DNA of 64,000 nucleotides from Symbiodinium natans. Lineage: Eukaryota; Sar; Dinophyceae; Suessiales; Symbiodiniaceae. The notes beneath the pieces were generated by a model that made no database searches, had not been told where the DNA came from, and was given only the letters and a program-made list of their open reading frames with translations. Positions 20,886 through 29,915 of the stretch are shown piece after piece. Both the position numbers and the translations under genes were made by a program. The DNA lies in the NCBI GenBank assembly GCA_905221605.1, contig CAJNDS010001768.1, positions 670,116 through 734,115 on the forward strand, written 5' to 3'. Numbering within the stretch: position 1 is the stretch's first letter; the number at the start of each line of letters is the position of its first letter.

Positions 20886-21890
20886 ATGGCAGAGCAGGCT
20901 TTGGATGAGGTTGTGTATGCGCATGATAGCCCTAGCGGGAATACATGCTGCATACCTCATGGGGCGATGTTTGATGCCCCTGGTCGCGGGCGCTTGCTCT
21001 TCACGCTTTTTTCTGACTTTGCACATTCTCTTGGCGATGCTCAGAACCAGGTGCGCTCGGATGTTCATGGTATTTGGGAGCCCTTGCCCTTGCCTCAGGC
21101 GGTGAAGGACCGCGACCAGGGACATGCAGTCTTCGACGACGTCCACATCAACAGTGCTGGCTGGGAACTCTTTTGTTTCGAGCACGGCGTCCAACCCGAC
21201 GGCAAAATGCCTTGGAATGGGGTGATCGGTGGTGAAGATGATGGCTTGCTTGGTTACTGCACTGAGACTGGTGTTGGTAGATATGTGCCGCCCTGTTTGA
21301 TGATCGACTTCGAGCCTGCTGTCGTTGATGGCGAACGCACAGGTACGGCCTGCCGGCAGCTCTTACATTCGGAACTGCAAAGTTCAGGGATGGAGGATGT
21401 AGCAGGCCTCTCTGCTCGACGATGTTATACCAGGCATTTCGTGATGCCTGCCCAGGGCCACGAGGATTCTGTGGCTTCTGTGATTGGCGACGTGAAGGCG
21501 AAGATCCATGACAAGGAGATCCCGCCCGATCAGCAGCATTTCATCTTCGTAGGCACGCAGTCGGAGGACGACGGCCGCATGCGCTCAGCCTACAACGTCC
21601 AGCAGGAGCCAACGCTCCACCTGAAGCTGCGCCGGCATGATGGCGTGCAGTATGTCGTGCAGATGTTGACCGGCATCGCCTTGGATGTTGAGGTGTCCGC
21701 GACTGACAGCATGAAGGCGACGATCCAGGACACCATGAGTCTCCCACCCGATCAGCTACAACACATCTTGGCAGGCAAGCGTTCAGAGGGCGGCTACATG
21801 CTCTCAGACCGGTTCCAGAGGAATTTTGTGCCATATCCCCGCTGTCACGCCTGTTTTGACCCAGGTGGTGATACGGATTGTTTGTCCTAG
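20886..21890 (+). pseudogene. chimeric alpha-tubulin/polyubiquitin open frame (retroposed, decayed)
   Basis: An uninterrupted 334-codon frame. Residues about 86-184 match the N-terminal region of alpha-tubulin ([14 protein letters not shown], then [19 protein letters not shown] and DGERTGT.RQLLH). Residues about 195-253 and 253-309 match two successive ubiquitin units ([25 protein letters not shown], then [29 protein letters not shown]). Key residues are lost: the diglycine is HD at the unit junction, so the units could not be processed, and the Lys48 equivalent is Thr in the first unit. The tubulin part is a short N-terminal fragment only. Residues 1-85 are unrecognised. The frame lies in a block bracketed by exact 13-bp repeats, with an A-rich (CGAAAG)n 3' edge, as for a retroposed cDNA. 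The open frame may be chance, or selection on a new protein. The start codon is arbitrary. Confidence 0.75.
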
Positions 21891-22195
21891 GCTCGCGCGG
21901 TGTCCCTTCCAGGCATTCGTGGTTATTCATGGTGCCGTGATGGGTCGCTTGCTCTTTGCGTTTTGTTTCTTGGCTGATAAGGGACGGCTTTTCGGGTAGA
22001 GCCTGGCCGGTTACATCCCTTTGGCCTCGCGCCCATAGTTTGCTTGCAGGTTTCTGCGCCGCAGACCCTCTGCGAGTGCATACTGCCTCGAGAGCACTGC
22101 TTTGCAGGCTCCTCCCCTCCCTTTCAAACTTTAATTAGGTGCATGCAAAGGCTGCATCCTCACGGGATCCGGTGCCTCGAAAGCGAAAGCGAAAG
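21891..22195. other. 3' part of the retroposed block
   Basis: I recognise no coding sequence. The block ends in an A-rich CGAAAGCGAAAGCGAAAG stretch immediately before the right-hand 13-bp repeat, compatible with a decayed poly(A) end. Confidence 0.5.
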
Positions 22196-22208
22196 CTTCT
22201 TTAGCTAC
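22196..22208 (+). repeat. 13-bp direct repeat, right copy
   Basis: CTTCTTTAGCTAC, identical to 20636-20648. Telomere-type sequence (GTAGGGTCTAGGG) follows directly. Confidence 0.7.
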
Positions 22209-22960
22209 GTTGTAGGGTCTAGGGTTGTTTAGGGACTACTTGCTTAAGAACCCTTAGAAAATGAAAACAAAAAAGAGAGGAAACATGATTCCACTCTTTG
22301 TGCCCTTATCCTATACGGTTCACTTGGCAGCTGCCTTTCTAATAAGAAGAGAGAAGAAAGAATGCAGGAATTAATGATAAAAGAATTATTAATTAATATT
22401 AATCAATTATTAATTAACTATTAATTCACTATTAATGAAGTATTGATTAATTATTAGTTAATTACAACTAATGAGTGGAGAAAGTAAAGAGAATGCTATT
22501 GGGGATTTGGAGAAAGAGCAGCAAGTCCCTGGTAAACGCCATCGTTTTCAAATCCATAAACTTTGCTCTCATTTTGATTGGTGTTGGGGGGGTCTTTTTT
22601 GCCCCGTTCATACTCCACTATTAAAAGTTATAACCATAAATGGCCCTTTTAATTAGTAAACAGACAAGAATATTTACATATAAGAACTATGATAACGCCA
22701 CGTACAGTTTCTTCACAGAGTAACTCCTGGAAATGAAGGTTTCCTATGTGAAAAGGCGTGTTCTCTTCGAATTAATTAGCCCCTGTTATTATGCTAGCAT
22801 GAAGGGATTTCTCATTGGCATGAACGAGTCCTGGGTGCACTTGTAAGAAACCTGGACTTTGGGGACCAGAACATGGTCCCGGCCGTTTGAAGACGTCTAG
22901 GAAGCAGCGCTACGCTCGGGCAAAATGGCGGGATCGTCTAGAATGTACGGAGTTTGGGGT
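22209..22960. other. AT-rich island
   Basis: Contains a strongly AT-rich run at about 22365-22470 made of overlapping TTAATTA/ATTAATTA words, with otherwise ordinary AT-leaning DNA around it. This is the most AT-rich part of the window. No gene or hairpin of note is supported. Confidence 0.75.
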
Positions 22961-23651
22961 TGAAACAAACCCTGAACCCCAACATCCCTAAACCCCAGAC
23001 CTCCAACCCCCAAACCCGAAACCCCGTAAACCCCCCACAAAACCCTCAAAGACCTGCAAGCGCCCCCTAAACCCTAAACCCTAAACCCTAAACCCTGAAC
23101 CCTGAACCCTAAACCCTAAACCCTAAACCCGGACTGTGAGGCCAAGTGGCCAGGAAAGGCGAAGTTGAAGTACTTGCCCCAGACTGGGTCCGGCAGAGTT
23201 AAGGGCTTCGAGGTTGTCGGGGTTTTCTTCCTTTCAGGGTTTAGGGTTTAGGGTTTAGGGTTTCGGGTTTGGGGTTTGGGGTTTAGGGTTTAGGGTTTAG
23301 GGTTTGGGGTTTAGGGTTTAGGGTTTAGGGTTTCGGGTTTAAGGTTTAGGGTTGAGGGTTGGAGCCCTGGTTCTTGGACTCAGGCTCTGCGCGTTGACAC
23401 ACTAAACCGTGCACTCCTTTCTTCACGTAAACCTGAAACGGATCTTTGGGCTCCCCGAAACATGCTAGGGTTGAGTCTTCCAGTGAACCCTAAACCCTAA
23501 ACCCTAAACCCTGAACCCTAAACCCTAAACCCTAAACCCTAAACCCTAAACCCTAAACCCTACATTGCCGTGGGGTGCGCATCTCGGCTCTGGAGCCTCA
23601 CGCCTCTGTGGTTTTGGGCCGCCGTGGGCAGCTGGAATAGCACAGGCCCTC

Positions 23652-23962
23652 TACTTGGAGGTTCATGGTAGGGCTTGCACGGAAGGGTTTAAGGTTCAGG
23701 GTTTGGGGTTTAGGGTTTAGGGTTTAGGGTTTAGGGTTTAGGGTTTAGGGTTTAGGGTTTAGGGTTTAGGGTTTAGGGTTTAGGGTTTAGGGTTTAGGGT
23801 TTAGGTCTAGGGTTCAGGGTTCAGGTACTTATGAACGAATTCTTACTGCAGTTAAAAATTGTCATATCACCAATATTAGGGCACTTCAGGGGCTTATACG
23901 TGGGTTATACAGCTGTAAGTAGAGTTATGATTGGTTGATAAGTGCCACGGAGCCTCCAAGTA
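23652..23962. mobile_element. palindromic MITE, copy 4, split by a telomeric tract
   Basis: The left end TACTTGGAGGTTCATGGTA stops at 23670. The element resumes at about 23826 with GTACTTATGAACGAATTC and ends GAGCCTCCAAGTA. Between them lie about 155 bp made of 30-odd non-repeat bases followed by about 14 TTTAGGG units. GGTA is present on both sides of the insert. Intact copies read straight through this point (CATGGTACTTATTAACC). Confidence 0.85.
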
Positions 23963-24109
23963 TCCCGTGAAGCCAGAAGCCCTGGAATCAACGCTCCGCT
24001 TCCAAGCCCTGAACTCAGATATCCGTTCACTAGACTTCGTGTGAAATGGTAACGGGTTTAGGGTTTAGGGTTTAGGGTTTAGGGTTTAGGGTCTAGGACT
24101 CTCAAAGAT

Positions 24110-24175
24110 CGGGTCCCTTTTGGGGTCCTTCTTTTCAGGGCGGTGTACTAGATGTAGGACCCAACAAGGGACCCG
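24110..24175. repeat. 66-bp hairpin with CGGGTCCCTT ends
   Basis: CGGGTCCCTT at the left and AAGGGACCCG at the right are exact complements, and the pairing continues inward (TTGGGGTCC against GGACCCAA). It shares the GGTCCCTT theme with the element at 4815-4993. Confidence 0.75.
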
Positions 24176-26144
24176 AATTCAGAGCCAAAGCCATATGATT
24201 TAAGGAGCAATCCGTCATGAAGGGATTAGGGTTTAGGGTTTAGGGTTTAGGGTTTAGGGTTTAGGGTTTAGGGTTTAGGGTTTAGTCGGAGCCTCTTCTC
24301 TCCCAATGCTTGGCCCCCTGTCTTAGGCAGGGGACTTCTCTCGTTAATCAGCCCCTGCAGGCCAGAAGTCCTAAGCCGCGAACTTCTAAACCCCTATACC
24401 CTCAAACCCCTACAACCCGCAACGTCCTCACCTATAGCCCTAACCCTAAGCCCCAAAACACTTTAGGGGTTTGGGGTTTAGGGTTATACCCCTAACACCC
24501 TAAACCCCCAAGCACTGAACGCTACAATCGAGAACCTTCAAACCGCCACCCACAACCCGTGCAGCCTTCAAGCTTCAAACCCTGCAATCCTGGGAGATTC
24601 CTGACCCCCAGGAGCCCAGCGTTTACGATTCAGGGTTTAGGGTTTAGGGTTTAGGGTGTAGGGTTTAGGGTTTAGGGATTAGGGCTTAGGGTTTAGGGTT
24701 TAGGGCTTAGGGCTTAGGGTCTAGGGTTTATAAGGTTTAGGGTTTAGGGTTTAAGATTTAAGATTCAGGGTTTAGGGTTTAGGTTTTCAGGGTTCAGGGT
24801 TTAGGGTTGAGGGTTCAGGGTTTCTAAACCAAAAAAGCTTCCCTCAACCCTACGCCAAGGAGCTATCATCGACGGCGTCTGGCGCGGAGGCTTCGGGGGT
24901 TTGGGGCTTCAGGGGTTTAGGGTCCCTAAACCCTAAATCCAAACCCCAAGCTCCAAACACCAAACCCCAAGCAGGGCTTAGGCTTCTAAGTCTTTAGGCT
25001 GCAAGGTGGGAGGATGTTCCGTCGGGGTGGCTGGGGAGGCGGGTGGTACAGTTTACCCTAAACCCTAACCCTGAACCCTAAACCCTAAACCCTGAACCCT
25101 GCACCCTGAGCCCTAAACCCTAAACCCTAAACCCTGAACCCTAAACCCGAAACCCTAACTCAGGGCTTTGGTGCTTTGGGGACTTCCAGTTTTTCAGGGT
25201 TTGGCTCCGAGTAGGGAGCTCGGGACTGAACCACCGAGGCTTAAGGGCTTGGCACTTTGGTGTTTCGGGCTTGGGGTTTGGGGTTTAGGGTTTAGGGTTT
25301 GGGGTTTGGTTGGGGTTTGGGGTTTGGGGTTTGGGGTTTAAGGTTTAGGGGCTAGGGTTTAGGGTTCAGGGTTTTTAGGGTTTAGGGTTCAGGGTTTAGG
25401 GTTGAGGGTTTAGGGTTTAGAGTTTAGGGTTTAGGGTTTAGGGTTTAGGGTTTAGGGTCTTGGGGTAGGCGTAGGGCCCGTGTAGGGTTCAGGGTCTCTC
25501 TGACAAAGGGGCATGCTGACTCTAGGTTCTAAACCTGAAACCCCCAAAACCCGAGCTGCAGAAAATGCAACAAATGAGAGAAGAAGGGTCGGTTTAGCGT
25601 TAGGGTCAAGTGTCTCGGTAAAACCGGAAGCGTGGCTGCGAATTCCCTCATTTCCTGCTAGGTCCCCAAACCCTAACCTCTAAACCCCCTAAACCAAAAG
25701 CCCCTAAACCCCCTAGACCCCCTACAACCAACCACCCTAACACCCTCGCAGTTTTGGCTTCGGAGCTGCATGAACCCTAAACCCCAAACCCTAAAGCCCA
25801 GAATTCCAAGTCTTTCTGAGGACCGAGCCGTAGGAAACCTCGTGGAGGCGAGGGCAGGGAGAGATTGGGGGTGGGGGCTTTGGGTTCAGTGTTTAGGGTT
25901 TAGGGTTTCGGGTAACCAAGCCCAAACCCCAAACCCTAAACCCTAAACCCTAAAACCCTCAACCTGAGACTCTCTAAACCCTAAACCTAATCATCACTCA
26001 GCGTTTCTCGTTCGGGCGCGGAAACGCCGCATGAATTCCATGAGTCGTTTGGGCATGAGGGTTTAGGTTTGGTGGGTGTAGGGTTTAGGGTTTAGGGTTC
26101 AGGTTTGCCTGAGGCCAGAAGTGGCAGGCGGGTCACCCCAGGAG

Positions 26145-26235
26145 TACTTATAACCCCAAGCAGAACTGAACTTATAAGCTCCCTAAGTCCTCCAAGTAAG
26201 TTATGAGTAGACTTACAATTGGGGTTCTAAGTACC
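26145..26235. mobile_element. palindromic MITE, copy 5 (degraded)
   Basis: Contains GTACTTATAACCCC and TTCTAAGTACC with a CTTATAAGCTCCCTAAGT centre, but lacks the TACTTGGAGGTTCA ends. Confidence 0.55.
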
Positions 26236-26651
26236 CATAGGTAACCCTGAACCCTGAACCCTGAACCCTAAACCCTAAACCCTAAACCCTAAACCCTAAA
26301 CCCTAAACCCTAAACCCTAAACCCCAAACCCCAAACCCCTGAACCGAACCTCAAGTCCCCGAAAGCCCTAAACCCGAAACCTTCTATCCTCTAGAAGTTC
26401 TACCTTGGACCCTTGAGGTTGCAGGGTTTCGGGTTTAGGGTTTAGGGTTTAGGGTTTAGGGTTTAGGGTTTAGGGTTTAGGGTTTAGGGTTTAGGGTTTA
26501 GGGTTTAGGCTTACCCTTGGGCTTGGGGGTCCCTCTTAAGGGTGGGCCCTCTTCGGAGCCTATTAAGGGGAACCTTTCGGGGTACAACCTTAGGGTACGA
26601 CTGTCTGAAGGAAGCCATGACCAGCAAAAAACACTAAAAACGCAGAATCTG

Positions 26652-26746
26652 TACTTGGCTGTTCATGGTACTTATTAACCAACAATTAGGGCACTTAGGG
26701 GGCTTATAAGTGGGTTATAAGTACAGGTACCATGAACCTCCAAGTA
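26652..26746. mobile_element. palindromic MITE, copy 6 (internally deleted)
   Basis: Starts TACTTGGCTGTTCATGGTAC and ends GTACCATGAACCTCCAAGTA but is only 95 bp. The centre GGGCACTTAGGGGGCTTATA is kept. Confidence 0.85.
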
Positions 26747-27448
26747 TCCCCCGAACCCCGAGGCCCAAACCCTCCAAACCCAAATCCGCCCTAAACCCTA
26801 AAGCCTAAAACTCATCTTCGCCCCAGTAACCGTAACCACCACAAACTTTCGAAGCCACAATAACCCCAATAACCCGAAGAACCCGAATTCTAGCACCAAT
26901 AACCCTTACCATGACCCCAATAATTAGCCGATAGTCCAACAACCCCAAATCCTAAATCCCAAAAACCCTACACCCTAATGACCCCAAGAACCCCAAGAAC
27001 CCCAACAACCCCAAAGAAACATAACCCTAAACCCCAAACCCGAAACCCAACAATCCTACAGAAGCCACTTGGGCCAGGTGGCTTGACAGCCAAACGGTCG
27101 GTCGCTTCGGTTCCTGGGATCAATCTTCAGTCTCGACGTGTTTGACGAGGGAGAAAAGGAGGGTTTCGGGTTTAGGGTTGAGGGTTTAGGCTTTGGGGTT
27201 TCGGGTTCAAGGTTCCATCCTAGCCACTCAGGGGCGTGTTGTATCACCCCCTGCGGCTTTCATGTTTCAGGTTTCTCTACCCAAAACCTCATCAACCCCT
27301 CAGTAGCCTCGGCCCTAAACGAGCGTTTCAAACACACGCAAACCCGAAACCCTAAACGAGACACAAACCACCGAGCACAAACACACGCAAACCCTAAGCC
27401 CTAAGCCAACCCGGCGAAGAGCCTGAAGGCCTAAAACAAGGGTTAAGG

Positions 27449-27532
27449 GCTGTAGGGTTTAGGGTTTAGGGTTAAAACCCTAAACCCTAAACCCTAAACC
27501 CTAAACCCTAAACCCTAAACCCTAAACCCTAA
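27449..27532. repeat. head-to-head telomeric junction
   Basis: A run of TTTAGGG units (from about 27449) meets a run of eight or so CCCTAAA units across the junction GGGTTAAAACCC. The order TTTAGGG then CCCTAAA is that of two chromosome ends joined tip to tip. Confidence 0.85.
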
Positions 27533-29379
27533 GGGCCTAGGGCTGTAGGGTTTGGGGTCGAGGGTCGAGGGGTCTAGGTTTCAAAGGTTGCAGGGATGTC
27601 ATAAAGAGGAACCGCGGCTTCGAGCGTTCTCACCCCCCCCCCCGCCCCCGGCCCTACACCTTAAGGGCCCTTAAACCCGAAACCCTAAACCCTAAACCCT
27701 AAAGGCCCTGCCCCCACCCCACCTTCCTGAAATCGTTCGGTCTTGAGTTTTGAATGGTGCGGCTTCCTGACTTGTGTGATGTCGTTCATCACGTAGCTTC
27801 CTTCGTCGCGTGGTGTCCCTGAGTCGCGCGAAACCAGGTTCCTAAATCGCCCCTGCTCCAAAAATCCCGGTTTCGTGGTCCTGGCTTCCTGAATTGTCTG
27901 CTGGGTTTAGGGTTCAGGGTTTAGGGTTTAGGGCTTATGGTTTCCTGAATCATCTGCTGGCTTCTGAGTCACACAGGAAGCCCATATCAGGCGACCCCCA
28001 TGGGACTCCACACGTGGGGGATGCGACATCTTCACCTCCTGCAACTTCCCTTGGCTAAGGCTCCCTAGTCTCTGCCCGTTTGTTTAGGGTTTAGGGTTGA
28101 GGGTTAAGGGTTAGGGGCGTTTACAGAAAGTTTTCAGGGCTTTTACAAGAACTCTCCAGCTGCAAGCTTCCAGGGCTTACAAAAAACCTTCCGTTTTCCA
28201 ACCCTTCAGGGTTTGCAAATCAATCCTTCCCTCCCAAACCCTAAACCCTAAACCCTAAACCCCAAACCCTAAACCCTTAGACGGGCCATGGCTCTGGGCC
28301 CCCTCGAAGCCAAGGCCTTCGACTTCTGCGATCGCGCACTCCAAGGCCGTGTCGACCAGCACTGAGGAGCTTAGGCTGTAGAGCTTAGGCTTTGGGGGTT
28401 TGGGGCGTAGGCCTCCCTAAACCCTAAACCCTAAACCCTAAACCCTAAACCCAAAACCCTAAACCCTAAACCCTTAGGGTTTAAGATTCAGGGTTGTCGG
28501 GCTCAGGCTTGAGGGTTTGGGGGTTTGGGGTAGGTTTTGGGGCTTGGGGTTTAGGTCTTAGGGACTTGGGGGTTTAAAGCTCCGGGTTATGGGGGGCCTC
28601 GGGTTTAGGGTTCAGGGTTTTAGGGCCCAGGGGTCTATAAATACCCCTCACGCGTCAGCTGCTACCTTAACAAGCGGGCGAAACCCTAAACCCTAAACCC
28701 AACCCTAACCTTGAACCCGAGACCCTTAACCAAACCGTAAAACTTTAGGGTTTCGGACTCAGGGTTCAGGGGCACCCCCCCCCCCCCGCCCCTCCCCCAA
28801 CTCCCGACCATCAAAGACCACAATTCCACAGAAAACGTAGCGAACTGACCCTACACCCTAAACCCTAAACCCTAAGCCCTAAACCCTAAACCCTAAACCC
28901 TAAACCCTAAACCCTAAACCCTAAACCCTAAACCCTAAACCCTAAACCCTAAACCCTAAACCCTAAACCCTGCCTGTTGTAGAAGCCTCCTAGCGGCTTG
29001 AGGGTTTAGAACTTGGGGGTTCAGGGTTTGAAGTCTAGGGCTTCAAGCTTTCCTCAGAGAATATTCCCGGATGTGATCGTCTAGAAGCTATGCCCTAAGT
29101 CCTGATGCCTGAACCCTAAAGCCTAAACCCTCAACCCGAAACCCTAAACCCAGAAGAGGCTAAACCCTGAACCCCGAACCCCGAACCCTAAACCCTAAAC
29201 CCTAAAACCCTAGAACCCTAAAACCCTAAAACCCTAAAACCCTCAAACCCTCAAAAACCCTAAACCGGGATGCTCCCGAGGGGCTCCAGCCGTCCCAGCA
29301 TCGAGTCGAGTTCACTTGCCCGGGGCCGTATGCTACCTATCGGGCTTGGGGCTTGCGGACTTCTCGCGTTTAGGACTTG

Positions 29380-29915
29380 TAGGGCTTAGGGTTTAGGGTT
29401 TTAGGGTTTTAGGGTGTTAGGGTCTTAGGGGAGTAGGGTCTTAGGGGAGTAGGTTTTAGGGTTTTAGGGTGTTAGGGTTTTAGGGTTTTAGGGTTTTAGG
29501 GCTTTAGGGTTTTAGGGTTTTAGGGTTTTAGGGTTTTAGGGTTTAGGGTTTTAGGGTTTTAGGGTTTTAGGGTGTGAGGGTTTTATAGGGTTTTGGGGTT
29601 TTATAGGGTTTTAGGGGTTTATAGGGTTTTATAAGGTTTGATATGTTTTTATAGGGTTTTATAGGGTTTTGGGGTTTTAGGGTTTTTAGGGTTTTAGGGT
29701 TTCAGGGTTTCTGGGTTTTAGGGTTTAGGGTTTTAGGTTTTAGGGTTTTAGGGTTTTAGGGTTTTAGGGTTTTAGGGTTTTAGGGTTTAGGGTTTAGGGT
29801 TTTAGGGTTTTAGGGTTTTAGGGTTTTAGGGTTTTAGGGTTTGAGGGTTTGAGGGTTTTAGGGTTTTAGGGTTTTAGGGTTTTAGGGTTTTAGGGTTTTA
29901 GGGTTTAGGGCGCTT
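29380..29915. repeat. (TTTTAGGG)n octamer array
   Basis: A long tract dominated by TTTTAGGG octamers, with TTTATAGGG and TTTTGGGG variants at 29575-29690 and a few heptamers. It is the longest octamer array in the window. Confidence 0.95.

Larger units (their letters stand above)
22961..26424. repeat. telomeric mosaic, block 6
   Basis: There is no gene. CCCTAAA tracts lie at about 23065-23128, 23485-23560, 25055-25160 and 26240-26340, and TTTAGGG tracts at about 23235-23360, 23700-23825, 24058-24095, 24228-24285, 24630-24800 and 25270-25460. Spacers carry MITE copies 4 and 5 and a hairpin at 24110-24175. Confidence 0.9.
26425..29379. repeat. telomeric mosaic, block 7
   Basis: There is no supported gene. 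TTTAGGG tracts lie at about 26425-26510 and short patches at 27905-27940, with CCCTAAA tracts at about 28220-28275, 28415-28480, 28855-28970 and 29160-29265. Between 26810 and 27050 lies a degenerate CCCCAATAACCC-type repeat. At 27730-27990 a motif TTCCTGAAT.GTCTG-like recurs several times. Confidence 0.85.

Noticed and set aside
20613-21194. 193-codon minus-strand frame
   Set aside because: It is antisense to the tubulin/ubiquitin block and has no recognised domain.
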